A stretch of 64,000 nt of DNA from Methanomassiliicoccales archaeon LGM-RCC1 (GCA_030168575.1 CP115555.1:1-64000), one strand, 5' to 3'. Shown: positions 16,546 to 24,840, counted from the stretch's first letter. Numbers and translations: made by a program. The notes: generated by a model not told the origin, from the letters alone.

Positions 16546-18513
16546 ATGAAATCAGAACACAAGGCAATTCTGGCATCCCTGCTGGTAGTGGCTCTCTGCC
16601 TCTCTGCAGTAGGCGGTGTAACATATTCGTGGTTCTCCGACACGGAGACAGGGGAGATCAAGACATCATCGGCCGTCATCGACATCGACGGCGTCTACTC
16701 CGACCCCCTGGTCACTCTCACCAACAGCCCTGCGACAGAATACACATCCGATGTCTACGGCACGGCTGCATCTTTCAACGATGACGAACTCGACATTACC
16801 GATCTCCAAGCCAACAGAACGATAACATCCGTCTACACCATCACGAACAAATCTACAGTCAATTCGTTGTACAGGCTCTACATATCCGTACCCGATGTGA
16901 GCGACAGCCTTCTGAACACAGCGATCAAATTCTATGTCTCAGGTACCATCAACGGACACACCCTTGACGGCACCACGCCCATTGCATTCAACAACCACCT
17001 CGGATACGCATTCGGTGACGCAACCAGCGGAATCCTGCTGCCCAAGAACACATCGACGGGCGGATTCGACCAGTACGCATTGACCATCAAGGTAGTGACC
17101 AACGAAGGGCTCGTACAGGGAGTCCTCCCTAGCGAATTTACCATCAGCATGGTCTCCGAGGCATATCAGGTAGACTACCAGTACACCGAGCCCGTATTCA
17201 TGTCCGTCGGGACCAACGCAGATACCGCAACGGTATCCGGAACCAATGCGACTACATTCTCCGCCAGCACCGTTCCCAAAGCGGCTGGTGCATCATCCGC
17301 ACTCAGCAACCTCGGTGCGGTCAGCGTGACATTCCCCGAGAACGCCATGAGGGCCATCGATGCTTCCGCAACAGGCACCGTCACCCTGAACGTCGACGTC
17401 ACGGATGCCGTCAGCACAGTTTCATCTGCTACATTGGAACTCAGTCTGACCGACTCCCAGACCGGACCCATCACGACATTCGGCGGAGAGAAGATCACCG
17501 TTACCGTCGTCGTACCTTACACAGGACCTCTCGACATCACATACAACGGAACGCTAGACGAACAGCCCGAGGTACTGAGCATCGTCGACAACGGCGACGG
17601 AACATCCACGGTCACATTCCAGACGGACCACTTCTCCGGATTCGACCTCATCGAGCTGGACAAGGTCCAGGCAAAGGATCTCTCCACAGGACAGTACCAG
17701 ATGAGCTTCCTCGATGCGCTGGCAAGCGATTCGACGGCGGGTCACACCCTGAAACTCATCAATGACTTCTCCGTTTCCGCACCCATCCTCGTTCCCCACA
17801 CCGTCACCATCGAAGGCGACGGAAAGACCATCACCACTTCCGCCACAAGGGGTGTGCGTGTCAATGGTGACAACGTGGATCTGACAATCAAGGATTTCAA
17901 CCTCGTATGCGGATCTAACACCGAGAGAGCATTGCAGATCGACAACAACCGTTCCAACATCAACATCGCCGTGTACAACTGCGACTTCGGAAAGGTCTCA
18001 TACTACTCTATCAACATCTGCAACGGAATCACGGATGCGAACATCTACATCGAGAACTCTAGATTCGCCGGATGGGGTGCAGTCAACATCTGGTCCGCCA
18101 ACAACACCTTCAAGGCGGTCGGATCCACATTCATCGGACTCAACGATAAGGGATACAACGCTGAGGGATGGAACAACTTCGGTACTGTCGTCCTTGAAGC
18201 GGACACTACCAGCCAGACCGCAATGGCGGCCCATGGGAACACCGTGACCTTCGAGGACTGCGAGATCGTGGCCAAGACCATAGGACAAGGCAACACGCAG
18301 ACATGCATCATATTCAACTACTGCAACCTCACGGTGCCCGTCGGCGCACACGAGAACGTGGTCAAACTCACGGACTGTGTCCTTGACTACAACGAATCCG
18401 AGAAGACATACGAGTACATCGACAACGGTTCTTACAACTACCTTGAGATCAACGGGGAGGTAAAGGTCGACAATACCCCTCTCGAAGTTCAGGAAGAACC
18501 CGTCGAGCCGTGA
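16546..18513 (+). CDS. TasA/camelysin-like secreted protein with SipW-type signal peptide
   Basis: 655 residues. The N-terminus LLVVALCLSAVGGVTYSWFS followed by DTETGE matches the SipW-dependent signal peptide class of TasA/CalY proteins, where cleavage is followed by a beta-sandwich that can form matrix fibres. The first 230 residues carry the TasA-like domain (YTITNKSTVNSLYRLYISVP). A middle region follows, then a C-terminal Asn-rich, parallel beta-helix-like part (NICNGITDANIYIENSRFAG). The ribosome site GAGGAAATCAA precedes the ATG. It probably forms a surface or biofilm structure. Homology is clear at the signal peptide and weaker in the body. Confidence 0.75.
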   Translation: MKSEHKAILASLLVVALCLSAVGGVTYSWFSDTETGEIKTSSAVIDIDGVYSDPLVTLTNSPATEYTSDVYGTAASFNDDELDITDLQANRTITSVYTITNKSTVNSLYRLYISVPDVSDSLLNTAIKFYVSGTINGHTLDGTTPIAFNNHLGYAFGDATSGILLPKNTSTGGFDQYALTIKVVTNEGLVQGVLPSEFTISMVSEAYQVDYQYTEPVFMSVGTNADTATVSGTNATTFSASTVPKAAGASSALSNLGAVSVTFPENAMRAIDASATGTVTLNVDVTDAVSTVSSATLELSLTDSQTGPITTFGGEKITVTVVVPYTGPLDITYNGTLDEQPEVLSIVDNGDGTSTVTFQTDHFSGFDLIELDKVQAKDLSTGQYQMSFLDALASDSTAGHTLKLINDFSVSAPILVPHTVTIEGDGKTITTSATRGVRVNGDNVDLTIKDFNLVCGSNTERALQIDNNRSNINIAVYNCDFGKVSYYSINICNGITDANIYIENSRFAGWGAVNIWSANNTFKAVGSTFIGLNDKGYNAEGWNNFGTVVLEADTTSQTAMAAHGNTVTFEDCEIVAKTIGQGNTQTCIIFNYCNLTVPVGAHENVVKLTDCVLDYNESEKTYEYIDNGSYNYLEINGEVKVDNTPLEVQEEPVEP

Positions 18514-18531
18514 TACTGTACCAACACCCAC

Positions 18532-18548
18532 GGGGGTCTGTGACCCCC
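18532..18548 (+). terminator. GC-rich hairpin after surface operon
   Basis: GGGGGTC-TGT-GACCCCC is a perfect 7-bp stem 19 nt after the stop. The DNA downstream was separated by the insertion sequence 10 nt later; TGACCCCCTCAA here has its exact reverse complement at 20080-20091 on the far side. Confidence 0.45.
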
Positions 18549-18617
18549 TCAAACGATTTCATTAAAAGTGGCCTCTTGCTTCGTTTGAAGTGAAGTAAAA
18601 CAAAGAGGCAAGAGGCC

Positions 18618-19658
18618 ATGAAATTCATAGGAATTGATGTACATAAACGCATCTTCACAGCTTGTGTTTTGGATGAGAATGAGAAGGTCGTCGGAGAGAT
18701 TATCGACGCAGAAACTTCTGAGAAAGGACTCGATGAATTCATCGAGCAGTATCCTCCTGAGGATTGTCGTATCGTTTTTGAGAACCTCGGAAGAGCCCAT
18801 TTCGTGTTCCATTATCTTTGGGATAGGGGGTACGCGGTCGATGTAGCACATACTGGACACGGTTCGATGCAGGAAATTGCCAATTGCAATTTCAAGACCG
18901 ATCGCATTGACGCATACAAGCTGGCGCTTGTTTGCAAGGACATCTGGTCAGGAAGGAAGTTCATCAGGCGTGCGCATCTGTCGAAAGACGATGTGATGAG
19001 GATGAAGGGTCTCGTTAGGATCCATAACGAATGTGCGAACATCAGGGACGAGATGTATCTCCGCATTCTTGAATATATGAGCCTTCACAACATCCCGGAA
19101 CATCCGAGATACAAGGATGTCAAAGGACAGGGGTACAGCCAGTATCTTCTGGATATGAAGGATCCTGCGCTTTCAGCGATGGTGAATATGATGTGTTCTG
19201 CTATCTAGCAAGTGAATGTGGCCAATGAGGAAATCAAGAGATATGCAAGGAAATCCGAGGATGCCAGACTGCTGATGACCATCAAGGGTGTTTCGGCTTT
19301 GACAGCAGTCACGGTCGTGACTGCCATCGACGGCATCTACAGATTCGAGACCCCGGAGAAATTGGTATCCTTCTTCGGTCTGGCCGTTCCTCACAAGGAG
19401 TCCGCTCACAAGAAGCAGAAGGTGGGCGTGATCACCAAGGAAGGCGATCCGCTGGTCAGGAAGTATCTGGCCAATGTCGTAATACAGCAGAACATGTGGT
19501 GCAAGGACAGCGATCTTTCGCAATTCTTTAGGAAGAAAGCAGAATCCATGCCACATTGGAAAGCCGTAACGGCGGCGATGAGGAAGCTCACCTCCATCAT
19601 CTGGGCGATGCTGACTAAGAAGCAACCTTACAAGTTCCACCCCATGATGCAATCTTGA
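18618..19658 (+). CDS. IS110/IS1111-family transposase with in-frame TAG at codon 197
   Basis: 346 residues if TAG (19206-19208) is read through. The N-terminal RuvC-like DEDD domain has the Asp in FIGIDVHKR, a Glu in FENLGRAH and KTDRIDAYKLA. The C-terminal transposase-20 domain has GVSALTAVTVVTAIDG, LVSFFGLAVPHKESAHKK (with the candidate catalytic Ser) and GDPLVRKYLANVV. TAG falls in the linker between the two domains and the frame continues unchanged. Without read-through neither half would be active. In the family this enzyme recombines DNA guided by a bridge (seek) RNA made from the element's noncoding part. Confidence 0.8.
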
Positions 19659-19959
19659 TGAAGCTCGATTTAGGCTCCGGGTACCGGAGCCAGTCCAATG
19701 AGGACAGATCGTATTCTGTCCTGAGATGAGGGAATCGGGAGGTCCGTCCGACGTGACCGCGAAGAGGTTTTGCAGGCATAGACCGCGTTCATCAAACTTA
19801 GGCAGTTCGGACAGGACCAAGGTCGACATCGTTGTGCGGCAATGACCGCGGGGTAGGGAAAATGGCATTCTGAAGACTCATCTACGGAAGGTTTACGATC
19901 GTAGTTCGAAAAACCTTCGCATCAGCGAAAGCTTTTTCTCACAACCAGAGGATGTAATC
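19659..19959 (+). ncRNA. candidate bridge/seek RNA region of the IS1111-like element
   Basis: The roughly 300 nt between the transposase stop and the right inverted repeat have no gene but clear structure. GGCTCCGG-GTA-CCGGAGCC lies at 19673-19691, and AGGACAG paired with CTGTCCT around 8 nt follows shortly after. IS1111 elements carry their guide RNA in this position. The exact RNA ends and the target- and donor-binding loops cannot be fixed by eye. Confidence 0.45.
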
Positions 19960-20176
19960 GCAAGAGGCCACTTTTAATGAGGGAAACCCCTTACAATCCT
20001 TCTGAAAAACGATCCCGCCCCCACTTTGATGATACACCCTATTCCCCGCCTTATGTATAGGGCCTGTACAGGGTGCTTATTGAGGGGGTCAAAAACACCC
20101 TAGCCAGATGTTTCCGGAAACCATCGATTTCCGCGGAAACCTTCCGGAACCTTTCCGCGGTCGATCCCGGGCATGA

Positions 20177-20240
20177 GCATTAAATAGAGTCCACGTGAAC
20201 TCATAGAGCAGCAAGGGTACCACAGGGGCCCGACTTGCTG
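20177..20240 (+). ncRNA. structured repeat A (putative small RNA)
   Basis: It starts with GCATTAAATAGAGTCCA, shared exactly with repeat B 104 nt downstream. A 7-bp stem CAGCAAG/CTTGCTG (20209-20215 with 20234-20240) then closes a loop containing CCACAGGGG. TTAAATA could serve as a TATA box for a short transcript. The strand is a guess. Confidence 0.35.
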
Positions 20241-20280
20241 TTTCCTATTTCCAATTTACCTCAGGGCCCCGCCTTCTCAA

Positions 20281-20349
20281 GCATTAAATAGAGTCCAGCC
20301 GGAGTATGGTCCGGCGGAGCTGCCATCACAGGGGGGTCGGTACTCCGCC
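20281..20349 (+). ncRNA. structured repeat B (putative small RNA)
   Basis: It has the same 17-nt leader as repeat A. It then has a 6-bp hairpin GCCGGA/TCCGGC and a 7-bp stem GGCGGAG/CTCCGCC (20313-20319 with 20343-20349), which closes a loop containing TCACAGGGG. The stem sequence differs from repeat A while the loop core is kept, which suggests selection on structure. The rest of 19981-20782 shows no convincing gene. Confidence 0.35.
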
Positions 20350-20537
20350 ACCAGCGTTAAAGCCGGCCCCTCTACATTCTCAAAGGAAGTCCAACAGGGT
20401 CGTCTGTTCTCCCATACTCGGAATCATAGATTCTGACTTAGTCCGATGTGTCGAAGTCAGGAATCATCATTGATGGGAACTGTAAGAAAAGATTTCTCAG
20501 AACATGGTTTTTTACCACTTCATGCATAATAACGCCC

Positions 20538-20726
20538 ATGTTGCCCAACTCCGAGGACGCCACCACCGAATTCATCAGATCCGTATGCATCACGGATTAG
20601 CAGCGGACTATCCCCATAGCGATATTGAGCGACTGGAACCTCAGGCTTCGCTCAGTGGGTATAACGAGGGATGCCATATTCGTCATGGACGGTAAGATGT
20701 ACAGATTCGGCCTCGGAGTCCGATGA
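20538..20726 (+). other. weak ORF with in-frame TAG, possibly a decayed gene
   Basis: From ATG 20538 to TGA 20724 the frame encodes 61 residues plus one TAG at 20598-20600. Its composition is protein-like (for example AIFVMDGKMYRFGLGVR), but it has no ribosome site and no family I recognise. Upstream in the same frame two further TAG codons but no TAA or TGA occur back to about 20400. It could equally be chance. Confidence 0.15.
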
Positions 20727-20782
20727 GAGAACGAACCTCCCCGATCGTGCAGAACAGGTAAACTGTAAGAACGAGAGAGAGC

Positions 20783-22270
20783 TTACGCTAGGATATCCGC
20801 TGAAGAATCGTTGCCGTATGCTGAGTTCTGTCTTCTTATGAAGTATTCGTCCGGTTCGGCGAACGGGCCGTCGACCACTATATCCGCGTTCTGCGGCATG
20901 AATTCCAGAGTTGACACTGCGAATGGTACGATGGACGCAAAGTCCGATAGGCTGAGGTCGGCTTCCTTGAGCTTGTCCTTGTATCTCAGGTATGCAGTGA
21001 TCGCGACATCGTAATCGTGGGCGAAGCATACGACGGGATTATCCTGGATGTACCTGACGTAATTGCCGACAGGATCGTTGAATCCCTCGTATGTCCTGAG
21101 GATCTGACCGCATTCGGTGCAGACCCTCATCTTGTATTGCCTGTGGTATCCGAGGAGCCTCATCCTGTTCCTTGCGATTCCTCCCCACTGTCTGATGCGT
21201 ATCTTCCTGACGAGACGGTCCATGGTCCAATCTTCCCAGTCGATCTTGGAGAGGTCCCCTGCCCTGCGGCCTTTGCCATAGTATTCGTCGTCGTAGTCCT
21301 GCTCGGAGTACTTCGCTTTGGGGGATTTTATTCCGGGAATGAGAAAATCGAGGATGTCCAGGTCCCAATCCACAGTGTCCGGGTCGACCTCGGTGATGCC
21401 GAGGCCCATGTGCGTGTACAGATAAGCGGCGGTCTGGGAGATGGAACGGATCCTCTGATGGGGATGGACCTTCTTGATGATCCATCCCGGATTCTCCCTC
21501 CTGAACCTGTCGGTATCGAGATGGCCGTAGCAGATGTTATGGAAATGAGGGGAGAACACCCATCTGTCCTTCATCCTCCACGGGTGGAAGATGGTGAAAC
21601 CGGAAAGGGCGCCGATGTCCTTCAGAGCGGCTTCGATATACTGGACGAGCTGCTGATATTCATCGGTGGTCTGCATGAGAACCTTGACCAGCTCCTGGGG
21701 CGGCGATATCACCCAATGGCCGACGTCACCGACGTCGATGCCTTTCTTTTTGCAAAGGGCCTTGAAGGCGAGGAGCTTCTTCTCCTGTTGCTTGCCGTTC
21801 CTGAGGGCGGTGTCGTTCATGCATTCCGGACAGTGGAGGGACCAGCAGTGGATCCTCTTGCCCTTGATATAATGCTCCGGATGCCCGGGGCACTGACTGT
21901 AGACGAGCTCTCCTGTCTTGGTGCGGATGAAACCGCAATGCTTCTCCTTCGGACGGTTCGCGTCGTGTCCGGGCATGCACCAATGGATGTACTCATGATA
22001 CTCGGGTCTGAAGAAGTGGACGTTGCCTTTGGAGTCGTAGAACGACCTCTTTCCCTCCTGAACCTGATTGTAGACCTCCTGTAACGGCTTGCCTATGTCG
22101 ATCGCAAGTTTAAGGTACTCTATGGCAGGTCCGTTCCGGACCAGCTTCTCTGCTTGTTGGGTAAAAGGTTTGGAGGGCTTTCGCCCCGAAGATGTTTGAA
22201 GGACTTCGGCAGTGAAGGATGAAGATAACGCGAAATGCATCCCGAGGGATACAACTAGGATATCAAACAA
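20783..22270 (-). CDS. HUH-endonuclease Rep-like replication initiator
   Basis: 495 residues from TTG 22270, or 485 from ATG 22240; neither has a clear ribosome site. An N-terminal Cys/His region (CPGHPEHYIKG, HCWSLHCPECMND) is followed by HWVISPPQELV, FTIFHPWRMKDRWV and the HUH signature SPHFHNICYG. A candidate catalytic Tyr lies in TAAYLYTHMG. This order matches the rolling-circle Rep proteins of haloarchaeal plasmids and pleomorphic viruses (SPP, FHPYR, PHFH, YLLSHAG). The C-terminal half has a CTECG zinc-like knuckle. It is probably the replication protein of the integrated element; an IS91/IS200-like transposase is the alternative. It ends in TAA. A truncated copy lies at 11483-12099. 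Confidence 0.6.
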   Translation of the reverse strand: MFDILVVSLGMHFALSSSFTAEVLQTSSGRKPSKPFTQQAEKLVRNGPAIEYLKLAIDIGKPLQEVYNQVQEGKRSFYDSKGNVHFFRPEYHEYIHWCMPGHDANRPKEKHCGFIRTKTGELVYSQCPGHPEHYIKGKRIHCWSLHCPECMNDTALRNGKQQEKKLLAFKALCKKKGIDVGDVGHWVISPPQELVKVLMQTTDEYQQLVQYIEAALKDIGALSGFTIFHPWRMKDRWVFSPHFHNICYGHLDTDRFRRENPGWIIKKVHPHQRIRSISQTAAYLYTHMGLGITEVDPDTVDWDLDILDFLIPGIKSPKAKYSEQDYDDEYYGKGRRAGDLSKIDWEDWTMDRLVRKIRIRQWGGIARNRMRLLGYHRQYKMRVCTECGQILRTYEGFNDPVGNYVRYIQDNPVVCFAHDYDVAITAYLRYKDKLKEADLSLSDFASIVPFAVSTLEFMPQNADIVVDGPFAEPDEYFIRRQNSAYGNDSSADILA

Positions 22271-22359
22271 GTGTTACAGCGGTTTGGGAATCAAAACCCG
22301 AAAAAACTGAAAAATTGAGCAATCTATAGATGATGCTGGCCATCCGGGGGGTGAATCCT

Positions 22360-22374
22360 GGCGGCTGCACTCAT
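22360..22374 (+). repeat. right attachment-site repeat (tRNA-Gly 3' end fragment)
   Basis: GGCGGCTGCACTCAT is identical to 10146-10160. The T-arm upstream is only partly matched (GTGAATCCT), so no functional tRNA can form here. It lies in a 200-nt gap (22271-22470) that otherwise shows nothing. Confidence 0.6.
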
Positions 22375-22470
22375 CTTTCTTCTTCCAGATGTGTTTTTGA
22401 GTGCGACCGCACGGATTGCCACTTTCCCGGACCGGATTAGTCCAATTACGACTGTTCTCCGACGGTACCC

Positions 22471-24045
22471 TCATCCGTCGCGGGGAGAGGAGCCATCCTC
22501 ATCCAGCCTGCCAACCCTCAGCTTTTCGTAGGGCATCTGGATACCGGCTTCGGCCAGAGCGATGTAGAGCTCCTTCTTCATATCCGAGAGGATGTTGTCC
22601 GCATAGGAGAAATCCACGACAGTGGCTTCCAGGCTCATCTCCAATCCGGTGTTCTTGAACTCCATGAGCTTTACCTCCGGCTTGCCATATTTCCCATCGT
22701 GGACGAGATATTTGCTCTTGTTCGCCATATCGATTACGACCTTCTCGACCTGGTCCATATCGTCCCCGTAAGGGATCTGGAATAGGATCTTCATCGTGAA
22801 CGTCCTGTCGTTCTTGCTCATATTGACGATGGTCTGGGAGGCAAGGACGTTGTTGGGGAACGATATTATGCGGTCGTTGTACGTGTTGGTTAACTCGGTG
22901 TTCATGAGCCTGATGCGCACAACCTTGTAGGTCTCGTTGTTAATCATCAGATAATCGCCCTCCCTGAAAGGCCTGGTGAGCAGAAGGGAGATACCGTTAA
23001 ACAGCTGCGAGAGGACGTTCTGGGCACCCAATGTAATCCCCAGAGTGATTATTCCGGCGCTCATCAGTATGGCGGTGAGGTCGAATCCGAACACATGCAG
23101 TATGGCACTGATCGACCCGACCCACAGAACCATCTTGCCCAGCATCGTAAATATCGGAAGGAAAGACAAGTCGAGTGGAGAGTCCTGGACCTTGCCTAGT
23201 CTGGTCAGCGACGTCTTCACTATGAGGACGTAGATCTTCCATCCGACCATGGCCAACAGCATGATGAAAACCGCTGTGGCTATCTTCTCCAGGTCCACTA
23301 TGAGGTTCAGATCCGTGCTGACGATCTCGAGTGCGTTCCCCAGATACAGCAAGACCGCGATTATCGGGGCTGCCAATGAGAGGACTCCGCTGTATCTCTT
23401 CTTGTCCTCATCGATATACCTGGCGAATAACGGAATCAGTATCCTGCCTATGAACAATCCAAGCAGGAATACAGTAAGAATGGATACAAGGAACGGTATG
23501 ACAGGGGTGCTGAAAGGATCCTGGAGGGTGTTGGGTATCACACCGAAGAACTTGTTGTAACTTCCCGAAGTGTCCAATTTGGAATTGACGTCTATCGCGA
23601 ATGTGACCGGCGAGATCGTGAACGTAGAATCCTCCACATCCGCGATGCTGACGGTGAGGAAGAACATTCCTCCCTTCAACGAAGGGATCACTTCGTCGAC
23701 GTGTATCGTAACCGTGACCTTGACGAAATCACCGTTCTTCGGATCGCCGGCGGGCATCAGGGTTATGGGTTCCAAAGGATCCCAAGTCAGATAGGTGACG
23801 TTGCTCTCACCTGAGAAAGCAACATCGAGGACATGTTCTGAATTGTTTGTTATGTAGACAGAGTAGGTAGTGGACTCCCCGTTTCCCACTATCCTGGGTA
23901 TGAGATTCGTGACCTGATGGAAAGGAACGGAGATCGTGTAGTCCTCCGTTGAGATGGCATCCGAATCCTCACTCACGAGAAACGGTGCGAAACAGCTTGC
24001 GGCCACGATCAGAGCGAATGTCAGGGCGGCCATCCTTTGTCTCAT
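22471..24045 (-). CDS. MscS-family mechanosensitive channel with N-terminal ectodomain
   Basis: 524 residues from ATG 24045; the open frame extends further upstream, but this Met begins a good signal peptide (MRQRMAALTFALIVAASCFA). Residues of about 30-160 form a beta-rich extracellular domain (STTYSVYITNNSEHVLDVAF). Several membrane helices follow from about 180. The MscS pore helix and beta domain are visible: LMSAGIITLGITLGAQNVLS, LTRPFREGDYLMI, FPNNVLASQTIVNMS. MscS channels release solutes on osmotic downshift. The added ectodomain resembles NPCBM/COG1470-type adhesion-like domains but I cannot name it. The 24046-24281 region before it carries no other gene. Confidence 0.85.
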   Translation of the reverse strand: MRQRMAALTFALIVAASCFAPFLVSEDSDAISTEDYTISVPFHQVTNLIPRIVGNGESTTYSVYITNNSEHVLDVAFSGESNVTYLTWDPLEPITLMPAGDPKNGDFVKVTVTIHVDEVIPSLKGGMFFLTVSIADVEDSTFTISPVTFAIDVNSKLDTSGSYNKFFGVIPNTLQDPFSTPVIPFLVSILTVFLLGLFIGRILIPLFARYIDEDKKRYSGVLSLAAPIIAVLLYLGNALEIVSTDLNLIVDLEKIATAVFIMLLAMVGWKIYVLIVKTSLTRLGKVQDSPLDLSFLPIFTMLGKMVLWVGSISAILHVFGFDLTAILMSAGIITLGITLGAQNVLSQLFNGISLLLTRPFREGDYLMINNETYKVVRIRLMNTELTNTYNDRIISFPNNVLASQTIVNMSKNDRTFTMKILFQIPYGDDMDQVEKVVIDMANKSKYLVHDGKYGKPEVKLMEFKNTGLEMSLEATVVDFSYADNILSDMKKELYIALAEAGIQMPYEKLRVGRLDEDGSSPRDG

Positions 24046-24281
24046 GTGGGTGAATAGTCGGGAGTATAGAAAAACATAAGGGAGCACCTCCTCCTCAGAA
24101 ATGTCCAGCTGCAAACTATTTTCGAAATACGTGGAATCCGTGGCCATTCGTCCGTAAGATGACCGGGTCACTGTGGGCCGATAATTCTCAATGTTTTTTG
24201 AGAAGGGGAGGTGGGGTGAACCGCCCTGGCAAGACTGGCTGGTTACCTCCGATCCTCCCTCCCTTGGATGATTGAATTGTT

Positions 24282-24713
24282 TCAGGGTCTCCTCGATACA
24301 AGGACAGCACACTTGGAATGCCTCACAAGTGCCTCGGACACGCTTCCCATGAACACCTTCGAAAGTCCGGTAGCTCCCAGAGAACCGCAGACGATGAGGT
24401 CATACTGATCGGAGATCTTCACAATCTCGTTCGCGGGGGTGCCACCGACCGTAATCATCTTGACTTCAACTCCTGCCTTCTCACTCAGGTATTTGACCTC
24501 TTTGAATGCCTCGTTCGCCGATTTCTGGGCTATGTCCGCCCTCTCCGATGCGGAGACGTCTCCTCCGAACGCATTGGTCTTGAGATCCGCTCCTGCCATT
24601 ACATGGATGGCTGTGAGCTTGGCTCCCATGGACTTCGCTATGCATACTGCGTCCTTTACCGCGATGCTGTTGTTCTCACTTCCATCTACTGCCAGCAAGA
24701 TATTCTTGTACAC
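24282..24713 (-). CDS. universal stress protein (UspA family)
   Basis: 143 residues from GTG 24713. The start is fixed by GGTGATC at 24717-24723, a perfect match to the ribosome site, and gives the usual VYKNILLAVDGSENN N-terminus. The ATP-binding signature G-x2-G-x9-G-S is present in GSLGATGLSKVFMGSVSEAL. Its role is general stress; ligand and signal are unknown. A TATA box (TTTTAAATA on the minus strand, 24746-24754) lies about 30 nt upstream. Confidence 0.9.
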   Translation of the reverse strand: MYKNILLAVDGSENNSIAVKDAVCIAKSMGAKLTAIHVMAGADLKTNAFGGDVSASERADIAQKSANEAFKEVKYLSEKAGVEVKMITVGGTPANEIVKISDQYDLIVCGSLGATGLSKVFMGSVSEALVRHSKCAVLVSRRP

Positions 24714-24745
24714 CTGGATCACCAGATTCAAACTCGGTTTGTAAG

Positions 24746-24754
24746 TATTTAAAA
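24746..24754 (-). promoter_or_regulatory. TATA box of the universal stress gene
   Basis: TTTTAAATA on the minus strand. It places the transcription start just before the GGTGATC ribosome site at 24717-24723. Confidence 0.5.
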
Positions 24755-24817
24755 GAGCATCATAGAAGAACCTAAACTTTATCTACGATTATCCTGAACA
24801 CAATTTAGTTGGATTAT

Positions 24818-24840
24818 TTTGGTAAATCTTTCTTACCAAA
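24818..24840. promoter_or_regulatory. inverted repeat in the cobN-1 upstream region
   Basis: TTTGGTAA and its complement TTACCAAA are separated by 7 nt. It resembles an operator, but the spacing differs from the 17-nt sites elsewhere. It lies about 145 nt before cobN-1. Confidence 0.35.

Larger units (their letters stand above)
18559..19980 (+). mobile_element. IS1111/IS110-family insertion sequence
   Basis: A 21-bp perfect inverted repeat bounds the element at 18559-18579 and 19960-19980; the core arm is ATTAAAAGTGGCCTCTTGC. It contains one transposase gene (18618-19658) and about 300 nt of structured noncoding DNA after it. IS110 proper has no inverted repeats, while the IS1111 branch has subterminal ones and its guide RNA after the gene, which fits this layout. 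No target duplication was seen, as expected for the family. Confidence 0.75.
10146..22374. mobile_element. putative integrated element/genomic island bounded by tRNA-Gly 3'-end repeats
   Basis: The last 9 nt of the tRNA, its discriminator and 5 nt beyond (GGCGGCTGCACTCAT, 10146-10160) recur exactly at 22360-22374. The match extends as GAATCC before a single C/T difference. A complete tRNA at one end and only its 3' tip at the other is the normal geometry of tRNA-directed integration. Between the repeats lie a toxin-antitoxin pair, Rep-like genes, small regulators, a surface-protein operon, an insertion sequence and long noncoding stretches, in contrast to the dense housekeeping genes outside. 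No integrase gene was recognised, so it may be lost or supplied in trans. Exact boundaries are inferred. Confidence 0.6.

Noticed and set aside
20538-20726. A TAG-containing small gene as further proof of TAG read-through
   Set aside because: It has no recognisable homology, ribosome site or conservation, so it does not count as evidence.
21017-22084. A 355-residue plus-strand frame opposite the Rep-like gene
   Set aside because: It is the mirror of a strongly conserved coding frame and has no homology or ribosome site.
22321-22380. A second tRNA-Gly gene at the right end of the island
   Set aside because: Only the 3' tip and part of the T-arm are present; no acceptor 5' strand, D-arm or anticodon arm can be formed.
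24818-24840. The TTTGGTAA inverted repeat as a ninth copy of the 17-nt operator
   Set aside because: Its arms resemble the motif, but the overall span is 21-23 nt and lacks the ATCC core, so it was kept as a separate weak element.
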